64,000 bases of DNA from Alphaproteobacteria bacterium AO1-B (GTDB lineage: Bacteria; Pseudomonadota; Alphaproteobacteria; Rhizobiales; Stappiaceae): the NCBI GenBank assembly GCA_001890945.1, contig MLAX01000001.1, forward strand, positions 744,001-808,000. Direction: 5' to 3'. Under the pieces are notes generated by a model that did not search any database, was not told the DNA's origin, and saw only the letters and a program-made list of their open reading frames with translations. Position numbers and translations under genes: made by a program. Shown piece by piece: positions 36,852-44,013 of this stretch (positions within the stretch are counted from its first letter, which is position 1; each line of letters begins with the position of its first letter).

Positions 36852-37649
36852 ATGAAAAGAATTACGCTTGGAGCTTTGGACTACGGTCTTGCATTCGGGG
36901 TTGACCGCGCACTGCGTGATCTCGCCGAGCAAGGGCGTATCAGTGCGCTTGGCGCGCTCGTTGCGACGGACTTGTGGCCGCGGGAATTCCGGCCACTGAT
37001 CGAAACCGTCAAGGCCTCAAGTTCTCGTACACTCTTTGGGATCACGCTGGCCTTTACCGGCGACAGGGTATCGCCCGTCAGCAGCCGAATGCATCAAACC
37101 TTCGGCGATCGCATGTTTTCCCGTTCTAAGATGAACCGCCTGGCGCTTTTGCGGCTTCTCCCCGATGAGCTGCTGTTGGAAGAAACGCTGGCGCAACTGG
37201 GCCGCTACACGGTCTTGATGAAGCGGCAGCCGGACTTCGTTGCCGTTCGAGACGGGATGCTGGCGCGCAGCAGTGTGGCCCGAACAGTTTTCAAGGCAAT
37301 CGGACACGCGGGATTTGATACGCCGCCGCATATCATTTCTCCGGTGCGGTCGGGCCTGAAAACACTCCGGCTTCAGCGCTTGGCGAAGCCCTACGATTTG
37401 AAGTTCTTGCCCAAGGCAGATCCGCTGCCAGAGGTCAGTGACAGGGAAGAACTGCACCGTCTTCTGCACAATCATTTTGACGGGATGGCAGACATGAGCT
37501 TTGTGGCAGCCATCCCAGGCCGGGCCGACGATCGGTTACGCCGGGAGGAACCCAAAGCCAAGATCGCGATCCGGGAGTGTCAGTATGATGTCCTGGCGAG
37601 TGACCGTTTCTTTCACACGCTGGAAAAAAAGGATGTTTTCCTGAATTGA
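36852..37649 (+). CDS. ChbG/HpnK-family carbohydrate deacetylase homologue, catalytic residues lost
   Basis: Protein of 265 aa with the fold pattern of ChbG/YdjC/HpnK deacetylases (GALDYGLAFGVDRALRDLAEQGRI opening; conserved R-D-LAEQG spacing). Every expected metal-binding position differs: the first Asp of the DD motif is Leu9 (Asp10 remains), the GLHL histidine is Thr65, and the P-x-H-x-D-x-H-x-H segment reads P-D-F-V-A-V-R-D-G (127-135), with no His. It lies in the same operon as the GT2 and ArnT-like genes. A catalytically inactive accessory protein is likely. ATG 36852 chosen; the frame opens earlier. Confidence 0.6.
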   Translation: MKRITLGALDYGLAFGVDRALRDLAEQGRISALGALVATDLWPREFRPLIETVKASSSRTLFGITLAFTGDRVSPVSSRMHQTFGDRMFSRSKMNRLALLRLLPDELLLEETLAQLGRYTVLMKRQPDFVAVRDGMLARSSVARTVFKAIGHAGFDTPPHIISPVRSGLKTLRLQRLAKPYDLKFLPKADPLPEVSDREELHRLLHNHFDGMADMSFVAAIPGRADDRLRREEPKAKIAIRECQYDVLASDRFFHTLEKKDVFLN

Positions 37650-37672
37650 GGGCTTGGACAGCAATCCAAACG

Positions 37673-37706
37673 AAAAAACGGCTCTGGGGGGAACAGAGCC
37701 GTTTTT
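37673..37706. terminator. Intrinsic terminator after the ChbG-like gene
   Basis: Stem AAAACGGCTCTG / CAGAGCCGTTTT with a 7-nt loop and a T-run (37702-37706). The A-rich left flank also makes it a terminator on the minus strand. Confidence 0.88.
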
Positions 37707-37783
37707 CGTGGAGGTCCGGAAGAGGGGGAGGGGCAACCCCGCTTCCATGTTTTTCAATATAGGGGTAGTTTGCGCATGGGCAC

Positions 37784-37797
37784 GTGATGCACATCAC
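37784..37797. promoter_or_regulatory. DNR/FNR-like box before the Crp/Fnr gene
   Basis: GTGATGCACATCAC is a perfect 14-bp palindrome with the TGAT-N4-ATCA core of FNR/DNR/NnrR sites (consensus TTGAT-N4-ATCAA). It lies 58 bp before the start of a Crp/Fnr regulator whose recognition helix has the ExxSR signature. Autoregulation is the simplest reading. Confidence 0.55.
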
Positions 37798-37855
37798 AAC
37801 AATGCGCGTATTTCGAAATTGGCCGGTTTAACGGCAATGTCTGCAGGGGGCAGGT

Positions 37856-38545
37856 GTGGCAAAGATCGATGATTTTCTGAAAAACAGCTTTTCTTTACAA
37901 GGGCTTGATTCGGAATTGGCGCTCGGGCTGTCAAAACTCGCCCGCCCGATAAAAATGGCTGCCAATGCCACTCTTTTCGAAAACGGGGATCCTGGAAACG
38001 GCTGTTATGCTGTTCTGGAGGGCTCTTTGAAGGTGTCGATCCTGTCAGTTGATGGGGATGAGCAGTTGCTTGCGGTTCTCGGACCAGGCGATCTGGTTGG
38101 TGAGCTTGCCTTGCTGGATGGCCGTCCCCGGTCTGCAACGGTCAGCGTTTTGAAAGAAGCGCAGCTGGCATTCATTGAAAAGTCCGCCTTTGAACGGTTC
38201 GCCGATGAAAACCCCGCCGTTTACCGCCACATGCTGTCCATCGTCGGCAAACGTTTGCGCCATGCCAACGACGTCCTGGCAGCGCGTTCTTTCCTGCCGC
38301 TTCCAGGACGTGTCGCGCAGACATTGCTGCAGCTGGCCGAAACGTTCGGCAAGCCTCTCGATGATGGCCGCGTCCTCATCCACTACAAGCTCAGTCAGGC
38401 TGACATTGCCAACATGGCCGGAGCTGCCCGTGAGAATGTCAGCCGGGTCCTGAACGATTGGAAACGCTCTGGAACGATCAGCCGGATCTCCGGCTACTAT
38501 TGCCTGGAACAGGTGGATTTCCTGGAACAAGCTTCGACACTTTAG
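37856..38545 (+). CDS. Crp/Fnr-family regulator (DNR/NnrR-like DNA-binding signature)
   Basis: Protein of 229 aa with a cyclic-nucleotide-binding-like beta barrel (LFENGDPGNGCYAVLEGSLKVSI, GPGDLVGELALLDGRPRSATV) and a C-terminal winged helix with ARENVSRVL. The ExxSR pattern in the recognition helix is that of FNR/DNR proteins, which read TTGAT-type sites, rather than CRP (RExxGR). There is no N-terminal Cys cluster, so it is not a classical Fe-S FNR. The GTG start at 37856 follows CAGGGGGCAG. It converges with the NsrR-like gene, and likely senses NO, oxygen or redox; effector unproven. Confidence 0.75.
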   Translation: MAKIDDFLKNSFSLQGLDSELALGLSKLARPIKMAANATLFENGDPGNGCYAVLEGSLKVSILSVDGDEQLLAVLGPGDLVGELALLDGRPRSATVSVLKEAQLAFIEKSAFERFADENPAVYRHMLSIVGKRLRHANDVLAARSFLPLPGRVAQTLLQLAETFGKPLDDGRVLIHYKLSQADIANMAGAARENVSRVLNDWKRSGTISRISGYYCLEQVDFLEQASTL

Positions 38546-38561
38546 TCAGGACACCAAACCT

Positions 38562-38972
38562 TCATATCCTCTGCGTGCCGGCCAGGATCGAACCAAGCGT
38601 TTGTTCATTTAGGCTGTCGAGGAACGCCTCCGCCGCCCTCGCCATCGCGCCCTTAAGCGTGCAGCGCGGTAAAAACGGGCAGCTTGCCGGTTCATTCTTG
38701 AGGCACGCGACCACGCCGAGATCCGGTTCAATCAACCGCACCACATCGCCAATGCGGATGTCATCGGCCTCTTTGGCAATGCGGATCCCGCCGCCACGGC
38801 CCCGGGTCGTTTCCAGGTAGCCCGCCTTGGCAAGCTGAGCCACGATTTTCATGACATGGGATTTCGCCAGGCCAAGTTGCGCAGTCAATTTGTCAACTGT
38901 CTGCGGGGCATCTGATTGGCTGATTGCCATCAGAAGTCTCAAGGCAAAATCACTGGCTTGACTGAGGCGCAT
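38562..38972 (-). CDS. nsrR: Rrf2-family regulator, NsrR-like (NO-sensing Fe-S repressor)
   Basis: Transcription factor of 136 aa with an N-terminal winged helix (MRLSQASDFALRLL, LGLAKSHVMKIVAQLAKAGYLETTRGRGGG) and three cysteines, Cys90, Cys98 and Cys104, which would hold a [4Fe-4S] or [2Fe-2S] cluster destroyed by NO. The spacing (C-x7-C-x5-C) differs a little from E. coli NsrR (C-x4-C-x5-C). It is divergent from a truncated haemoglobin preceded by a near-consensus NsrR box. Start at ATG 38972 (family start); ATG 38996 is possible. The GGGIR motif matches NsrR/IscR relatives. Confidence 0.78.
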   Translation of the reverse strand: MRLSQASDFALRLLMAISQSDAPQTVDKLTAQLGLAKSHVMKIVAQLAKAGYLETTRGRGGGIRIAKEADDIRIGDVVRLIEPDLGVVACLKNEPASCPFLPRCTLKGAMARAAEAFLDSLNEQTLGSILAGTQRI

Positions 38973-38987
38973 TTCCAGAACTTTCAA

Positions 38988-39010
38988 AACATTCATTTTA
39001 TATGTTGATT
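38988..39010. promoter_or_regulatory. Possible second NsrR box at the nsrR start
   Basis: The left half AACATTCATTT fits the NsrR consensus half AAGATGCATTT at 9 of 11 positions; the right half is poor (6 of 11). It lies 16 bp upstream of ATG 38972 and could mediate autorepression. Confidence 0.35.
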
Positions 39011-39034
39011 TTAGCGTGCGCTTCTGTCATTTAA

Positions 39035-39057
39035 AAGATGCATTTTAAATGAATGTT
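39035..39057. promoter_or_regulatory. NsrR operator of the truncated haemoglobin gene
   Basis: A left arm AAGATGCATTT and a right arm AAATGAATGTT flank a single T. The left arm is the proteobacterial NsrR consensus half-site exactly and the right arm differs from the mirror half (AAATGCATCTT) at two positions. It ends 11 bp before the haemoglobin ATG, placing it over the promoter or the transcription start. A TTGATT (39005-39010) at a suitable distance could be the -35 box. Confidence 0.78.
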
Positions 39058-39068
39058 ATGAGACTGCG

Positions 39069-39542
39069 ATGCAAATCAAACAAACACCACAGGAAACAGG
39101 CGGCGCGGTCGTCCGCTCCGACAGCGCCTGCGAGGTGCAATACGCCGAAGTCACTCCCGAGACGATCCGGATCCTTGTGCATTCATTCTATGGGACCTTG
39201 CGCCAGCAACCCCATCTCGGTGAGATCTTTGAAAAGCGTCTCGGAGGGCGTTGGCCGGAGCACCTTGAGAAGATGGAACGGTTTTGGCAGTCCGTTCTCC
39301 TGAAAAACGGGACCTACAAAGGCAAGCCGGTTCCGGAACACCTGAAACTAAAGGAAGTGGTCAGCTCGGATTATGGCGACTGGCTCGACGTATTCCGCCC
39401 GGTAGCACGCGAGATTTTTGTTTCGGACGTTGCCGAAGAGATCATCGCCATTGCCGAACGGATTGCTCAGAGCCTGTGGCTCGCAACGTTCGGTTTTGCC
39501 GGCAGTACACCGCCGGCGGAACTCTTTACTGAACAAGCCTGA
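39069..39542 (+). CDS. Group III truncated haemoglobin
   Basis: Haem protein of 157 aa of the Ctb/group III type, typically used for NO or O2 handling. The globin core begins near residue 25. It has LVHSFYGTLR with the B10 Tyr (Tyr41), the LGEIFEKRLGGRWPEHLEKMERFWQSVLL block characteristic of group III, and the candidate proximal His91 in KPVPEHLKLKE. The gene lies 12 bp downstream of an NsrR-like box and is followed by two small membrane proteins. The role in nitrosative stress is inferred from family and operator. Confidence 0.83.
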   Translation: MQIKQTPQETGGAVVRSDSACEVQYAEVTPETIRILVHSFYGTLRQQPHLGEIFEKRLGGRWPEHLEKMERFWQSVLLKNGTYKGKPVPEHLKLKEVVSSDYGDWLDVFRPVAREIFVSDVAEEIIAIAERIAQSLWLATFGFAGSTPPAELFTEQA

Positions 39543-39554
39543 TAGGAGGGGCTC

Positions 39555-39773
39555 ATGTTACCGGCAATCGTCTTGGTGGCCGAAGGTCTGGTTGTTTTGT
39601 GGTTCGCGGTCTTCATCGGAATGATGGTGTCCATGTACCTGGATTCCAGATCCATGCCTTTGCCACGCCTCGATCTGGCGGGGCGAACGCTGATTGGCAG
39701 CGCCAAACTCGCCTTTGCGGTCGGAATGACCGCATTGGCGGCACTGACTTACTACGAAATCCCAGTATTCTAA
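39555..39773 (+). CDS. Small membrane protein (72 aa) in the haemoglobin operon
   Basis: Two hydrophobic helices (about 4-27 and 46-66) are joined by a basic loop (SRSMPLPRLDLAGR). GGAGGGG lies 4-9 bp before the ATG. It starts 12 bp after the haemoglobin stop, so it is certainly co-transcribed. I do not recognise a family; a membrane docking partner for the haemoglobin or its electron donor is one guess. Confidence 0.7.
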   Translation: MLPAIVLVAEGLVVLWFAVFIGMMVSMYLDSRSMPLPRLDLAGRTLIGSAKLAFAVGMTALAALTYYEIPVF

Positions 39774-39790
39774 GTTTGCAGGAGACACTC

Positions 39791-39895
39791 ATGTTCAGTT
39801 CAAAATGGGCACATCGTGGCTTACCCATCCTGTTGATCTGGATTGCAGCACCAATGCCGCTTTGGATCATGGCCATTCTGATGCTGATTATCTGA
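39791..39895 (+). CDS. 34-residue membrane miniprotein in the haemoglobin operon
   Basis: A short open frame with a strong AGGAG 7 bp before its ATG, starting 17 bp after the 72-residue gene. It has a basic start (MFSSKWAHRG) followed by one membrane helix (LPILLIWIAAPMPLWIMAIL). It is too short for standard gene callers. A real product is supported by the ribosome site and by operon spacing; its function is unknown. Confidence 0.55.
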   Translation: MFSSKWAHRGLPILLIWIAAPMPLWIMAILMLII

Positions 39896-39961
39896 TTGAT
39901 AGCGTTGTGTTTTGAAGCGGTTGGGCTAGGCTCGTTAAAACACGAAACTGGAGCGACCGCT

Positions 39962-40360
39962 TTGAGTGAAGAAACACCGCAAGGGGAACTGACCCTCCGG
40001 ACAATGGCAATGCCGGCCGACACCAATGCATCTGGTGATATCTTTGGCGGGTGGGTACTTTCTCAGATGGATCTCGCCGGTGGGATTGCCGCGGGGCAAA
40101 GAGCGCAGGGCCGCGTTGTCACGATCGCAGTCGACAAGATGAAATTCATCCGCCCGGTCCATGTCGGAGACGTCTTGTGTGTTTACACAAGCGTCGGCCG
40201 CGTCGGGACAAGCTCCATGGAAATCAAACTGGAAGCCTGGGCTTTGCGCCACCGTTTCGGCGGCCGGGAAAAAGTCACCGAAGCGATTTTCACGATGGTC
40301 GCCGTTGATGACCAAGGCAAGCCACGTCCAGTCCCCAAGGACACTCCGGCTCCGCAGTAA
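39962..40360 (+). CDS. YciA-like acyl-CoA thioesterase (hot-dog fold)
   Basis: Hydrolyses acyl-CoA thioesters (132 aa from TTG 39962; GGAG upstream). The YciA pattern is clear: GELTLRTMAMPADTNASGDIFGGWV with the catalytic Asp in NASGDIFGG, and MKFIRPVHVGDVLCVYT. The frame runs up to 39896 without better starts. It lies 66 bp after the miniprotein, so may belong to the same transcript, or be independent. It meets the next gene (minus strand) with no gap. Confidence 0.8.
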   Translation: MSEETPQGELTLRTMAMPADTNASGDIFGGWVLSQMDLAGGIAAGQRAQGRVVTIAVDKMKFIRPVHVGDVLCVYTSVGRVGTSSMEIKLEAWALRHRFGGREKVTEAIFTMVAVDDQGKPRPVPKDTPAPQ

Positions 40361-40669
40361 TCAGGCGCGCAAGGATCTGCGCGCCAGCAGGTCCGCAAAC
40401 AGCTCCTCATCGACCGCGCAAATGCAGCCATTGGCCCAAAGGCGCAACAATGCCTGTAAGCGGTCGACCCGCTCATGCTGGGTCAACCGGCGTTTGTGGC
40501 GTGGCAGTCCGCCATACACCCGAATGGTCTTCATGCGGGCCAGCACACAATCTTCTGCGGTAGATTGCCAGATCTCGGCCGCTGTCTGATCGGCCTCTTC
40601 GGCGTCCTGGTATCTGATCAACTCGGCCGCTTGTCCGGCCAGCGCATCTTGAAACAAAAAATCCTCCAT
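40361..40669 (-). CDS. Hypothetical protein (about 102 aa)
   Basis: A small, cytoplasmic-looking protein with no signal or membrane helix. It has a repetitive Ala/Glu-rich start (DALAGQAAELIRYQDAEEADQT) and a basic middle (YGGLPRHKRRLTQHERVDRLQALL). ATG 40669 starts the better-coding part; the frame continues to 40861 but that part looks non-coding. It converges with the thioesterase. I recognise no family. Confidence 0.4.
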   Translation of the reverse strand: MEDFLFQDALAGQAAELIRYQDAEEADQTAAEIWQSTAEDCVLARMKTIRVYGGLPRHKRRLTQHERVDRLQALLRLWANGCICAVDEELFADLLARRSLRA

Positions 40670-40881
40670 CGGTTGCCCGAGGAGGACTGGCGCATGAAAA
40701 CTACCGCTTCGTTGCCGCGCAGCCTCTTTTGAGTGTCTGGACGGCCGCATCCCTGTTGCGGAAACCACCTTGCCCGGTCGGCAGGTTGGCGAGGGCGCCA
40801 GCCCTTCTCTTGATGATGGCGGGCTTATGCCATGGGTTCCGTTTTTTGGCAAGTCATCCAAGAACCGAAGGACAACAACGG

Positions 40882-41595
40882 TTATTGATTGCGGTCATAG
40901 TCGATTTTTCCATCGACCAGATGAATGCGACGCTGCATACGGCCGGCAATATCCATGTCGTGCGTAACGGCTATCACTGTGGTTCTTTGTTGATCGACAA
41001 TCGATTGAAGCGACATAAACACCTGCTCTGTCGCGACAGAATCGAGACTGCCGGTCGGCTCGTCTGCAAGGATCAGGTCCGGCGCATTGGCAAGCGCTCT
41101 TGCAACGGCGACGCGTTGACGCTGCCCGCCGGACAATTGGGCAGGTTGCCGGTGCAAAAAGTCCTCCAGGCCGAGATCTTCCAAGAGACCCGCCGCGCGG
41201 TCTTTTTGCTCAGCTGCAGCCAGAGCGCCGAGTTTTTGCATTGGAATCATAACGTTTTCCAGAGCGGTGAATTCCGGCAAGAGAAAGTGGAACTGGAAGA
41301 CAAAGCCGATCTTTTCCAGCCGCAAGTGAGCCATTTCGGTCTTCGATAGATCGTGCGTCTTGCGGCCGCCAATCAAGACTTCGCCCTCCGTCGGCCGGTC
41401 CAGAAGTCCAAGCAGATACAAAAGGGATGATTTTCCGGAGCCCGATGGGCCGGTGATTGCGACGAACTCCGATGTGCCGATCGAAAACGAGATGTCCTCT
41501 ACAAGGGTGACCGGAACAATGGCCGGAAGAATCCGGGTCAAGCCTCGCGTTTCCAAAAGTGGGGCAGGGGTGGCTGGGATCGGGGCAACGTTCAT
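40882..41595 (-). CDS. ABC transporter ATP-binding protein (LolD/MacB type)
   Basis: ATPase of 237 aa powering the permease encoded next to it. It has Walker A GPSGSGKS, signature LSGGQRQRVAVARAL and Walker B LILADEPTGSLD. The FVFQFHFLLPEFTALENVMIP stretch after Walker A is typical of the LolD/MacB subfamily. ATG 41595 is preferred over the longer frame to 41694 and lies 1 bp beyond the permease stop. Adaptor, permease and ATPase form a tripartite export operon (order HlyD-permease-ATPase). Confidence 0.88.
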   Translation of the reverse strand: MNVAPIPATPAPLLETRGLTRILPAIVPVTLVEDISFSIGTSEFVAITGPSGSGKSSLLYLLGLLDRPTEGEVLIGGRKTHDLSKTEMAHLRLEKIGFVFQFHFLLPEFTALENVMIPMQKLGALAAAEQKDRAAGLLEDLGLEDFLHRQPAQLSGGQRQRVAVARALANAPDLILADEPTGSLDSVATEQVFMSLQSIVDQQRTTVIAVTHDMDIAGRMQRRIHLVDGKIDYDRNQ

Positions 41596-41596
41596 G

Positions 41597-42835
41597 TCAG
41601 GTCGCGCCCCGGATGATGTCGACAGGATTGAGCGCGGCGGCCTTTCTGGCAGGCACAAAACCGGCAATGCCCGCAGACAGAAGCGCCAGACCACTGGCGA
41701 TCATGTAATGCACATGAGAAAAGTATATCGGCAGACGGGTCATTTCGATGTCGGTGGTGACCTCGAATTTGATTGTTGCAAGATAACTCGACAATCCAAA
41801 TCCAAGTGCAGACCCGACAAGTGCTCCGAGCACACCGATCACCAAACCCTCCAGAACGAAAATCTGCTGGATGTCAGGTTCCGGAAACCCCAGCGATTTC
41901 AGGATGGCAATGTCCCGGGCCTTTTCATGCACGATCGTTGAAATGATGTTGTAGATCCCGAAACCGGCGACCAGAAGAATACCGCCGACAGCAGTAAACA
42001 TGATCACGTTGCGGACAAAGAAAGCCTCCATCAGCCCTTCATTGGCCTCTTCCCAGGAGATTGACTTGTAGCCCAATTGCCGCTCGGCCCTTGCAGCAAC
42101 TGCGACGGCTTCATCGATGTTTCTCAGCCGGATCGTGATAGCATTGATGATGTCAGGTTTTTCCAGAAGGATCTGGACGGCTTTGAGAGGCGCATAGGCG
42201 AGGCTTTCGTCGCTGGTGGTGATCCCGGTATGGAAGAGGCCAACAATCTTGAACCGTTTTGCGACCCCGTTTGCTGAGGTCAACGTGACCGTGTCTCCAA
42301 GATCAGCGCCAAGCCGTTCTGCCGCCTTGTCGCCCAGAACCAATCCGTTGGAGGTTGTGCCGAGGTCCTCAAAGGCCCCCTCCCGGATGTCCTCGCCAAT
42401 GTTGGACACGAGAAGTTCCTGCTTTGGGCGGACACCAATCAGCGTCATGCCAATGTCCTGACCACTGTAGCGCAGCACAGCCTGACCCGTCAGGCGCTGT
42501 GCGATGTCGCCGTCAACCCAATCCCGCAGCGATGCCAAAGCTTCCGTCGGATTGCGAATCCCACGCAAGTCCTCCAACGGCCGCAATCCGCGAAAGGCAA
42601 CAGCATCATAAACGGAGCTGGCCGGTTGGGCTGTCGGCGTCCGCTTATCATCCTTGATCTCCACATGCGGAATGGCGTCGATTAAGGTTGCCATGAAGTC
42701 CCGTTGAGAGCCCTCCATGAGGGCGGCCATGGCAATGGAAAATCCAACACCCAGTGCAACACCAAGCGTGGAGACCACCGTTTGCCGGAGCCTGTTGCGC
42801 ACATGGGTCGCAGCGATGCGGAGCTGAAGGATCAT
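41597..42835 (-). CDS. ABC transporter permease (FtsX/MacB-like)
   Basis: Membrane component, 412 aa. It has an N-terminal helix (RLRQTVVSTLGVALGVGFSIAMAALM), a large periplasmic MacB_PCD-like domain (residues ~40-270) and three C-terminal helices (VGGILLVAGFGIYNIIS, IGVLGALVGSALGFGLSSYL, MIASGLALLSAGIAGFVPA). The ATG overlaps the adaptor stop by 4 bp (ATGA). Role: export of an unknown substrate, or extraction of lipoproteins; the LolC-like size fits both. Confidence 0.83.
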   Translation of the reverse strand: MILQLRIAATHVRNRLRQTVVSTLGVALGVGFSIAMAALMEGSQRDFMATLIDAIPHVEIKDDKRTPTAQPASSVYDAVAFRGLRPLEDLRGIRNPTEALASLRDWVDGDIAQRLTGQAVLRYSGQDIGMTLIGVRPKQELLVSNIGEDIREGAFEDLGTTSNGLVLGDKAAERLGADLGDTVTLTSANGVAKRFKIVGLFHTGITTSDESLAYAPLKAVQILLEKPDIINAITIRLRNIDEAVAVAARAERQLGYKSISWEEANEGLMEAFFVRNVIMFTAVGGILLVAGFGIYNIISTIVHEKARDIAILKSLGFPEPDIQQIFVLEGLVIGVLGALVGSALGFGLSSYLATIKFEVTTDIEMTRLPIYFSHVHYMIASGLALLSAGIAGFVPARKAAALNPVDIIRGAT

Positions 42836-43848
42836 TCTGGTGTGCCCTCAGCCACCGGCTCCACCTTCTGGCCATCAGAGAGATCGTCGCGAAACGGCAG
42901 GAGAACAGCATCTCCGTCAGCAAGACCGTCGAGAATTTCGACAGCGCGGGTTCCGGTAATTCCTGTTTCGACCACTATGGTCTCAACGGTGTTGCTGCTG
43001 GAAACAGTCTGAAGCCGCTGACCATCGAGAGCGGCCACCGGCACGAGCACCGTTTCCGGCTTTTCAAGAGTGACTATGTTGATTTCAGTTGTCATGCCGA
43101 TGTGAAGCGGCGTGTCCTTTGGAAGATCCAAATAGACGCGGTAATTCTTCAGCACCGGATCCCCTTTGGGCGTGATCCGGGCAACGGTCGCAGTGAGGTC
43201 TTGCCCCGGAAAGGCGTCCGCCCGAACCAGCGCTGTTTGGCCCGCAGCGACTTTTGGAATGTCCTCTTCATTCACCTCTGCGACAAGTTGCAAGGGTTTG
43301 GGCTGGCCGATCCAGAACAGGATGTCACCGGGTTCAGCGACCTCGCCGACAGACCCGTCCTGCCGCAAAACGACGCCATCCATCGGCGCGACGATCCTGT
43401 AGTCCCGCAGGCGTTCTGTTTGTGCGGCTATGACGGCATTGACTTGGACAAGTTCGCTTTGCGCGCGGTCATAAAGATGCTGGCTGATAACCCGGCGCTC
43501 CAGCAGCTGCAGCGCCCGCTCACTCTCAGATTTCGCTAGGGATTGGCGGGCTTCCAGTTCCGCAAGTGCGGCCCGCGCATCGCCGCTGTCGAGCTCGGCC
43601 AGTTGATCGCCCTTTTGCACGACCATGCCCTCACAGCCGCACAAGGATACGATGCGTTCCCGTAAAATGGACGTGACCTTCGCCCAGTTGACCGGTTCGA
43701 CCACGGCCGTCGCATAAACAACGTCCGCAGCCGATCCAATAAACGCTTCAGTGACGGTAACCTTCGGAGGTCTGGCAGACCACCAGCTCCATGCTGAAAA
43801 AGCCGCACCGAGAGCGGCTAAAATGAGCAAATAGCGGAAGTATCGCAT
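42832..43848 (-). CDS. Periplasmic adaptor protein (HlyD/MacA family)
   Basis: Membrane-fusion adaptor of 338 aa with an N-terminal anchor (MRYFRYLLILAALGAAFSAW), a lipoyl/barrel-sandwich domain, a helical hairpin (residues ~95-170) and beta-barrel domains. AGGTAG precedes ATG 43848. Unusually the lipoyl lobe carries Cys-Gly-Cys (SLCGCEGMVVQKGDQL). It is the first gene of the three-gene exporter; no outer-membrane channel gene is nearby. Confidence 0.82.
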   Translation of the reverse strand: MRYFRYLLILAALGAAFSAWSWWSARPPKVTVTEAFIGSAADVVYATAVVEPVNWAKVTSILRERIVSLCGCEGMVVQKGDQLAELDSGDARAALAELEARQSLAKSESERALQLLERRVISQHLYDRAQSELVQVNAVIAAQTERLRDYRIVAPMDGVVLRQDGSVGEVAEPGDILFWIGQPKPLQLVAEVNEEDIPKVAAGQTALVRADAFPGQDLTATVARITPKGDPVLKNYRVYLDLPKDTPLHIGMTTEINIVTLEKPETVLVPVAALDGQRLQTVSSSNTVETIVVETGITGTRAVEILDGLADGDAVLLPFRDDLSDGQKVEPVAEGTPE

Positions 43849-43963
43849 GGCACTACCTGTTTCGTATCCGGCCAAACTAGTCCGTTTGACGAGGCCCGCC
43901 ATGCGGTGGATCAATCGACAGATTTCACGAGGAATTTAGTCTCTCAACCCTGCTCAGAAACAG

Positions 43964-43989
43964 AAAAGCCGGCGGATTGCTCCACCGGC
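43964..43989 (-). terminator. Intrinsic terminator of the reductase gene
   Basis: Minus-strand stem GCCGGTGGA / TCCGCCGGC with a GCAA loop (one G-T pair) followed by TTTT. It lies 24 bp beyond the CurA-like stop. Confidence 0.75.
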
Positions 43990-44013
43990 GATATTCTCAA
44001 ATGGGAAGGATGA

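Noticed and set aside
40670..40861. Upstream extension of the 102-aa hypothetical protein
   Set aside because: Pro/Ser/Arg-rich translation with no coding character; ATG 40669 or a nearby TTG is a better start.
40729..41349. 206-codon plus-strand ORF opposite the ABC ATPase
   Set aside because: It mirrors the ATPase gene, which has all ABC motifs, and has no ribosome site of its own.
42704..43539. Plus-strand ORFs opposite the export adaptor gene
   Set aside because: They mirror the HlyD and permease coding frames and show no domain of their own.
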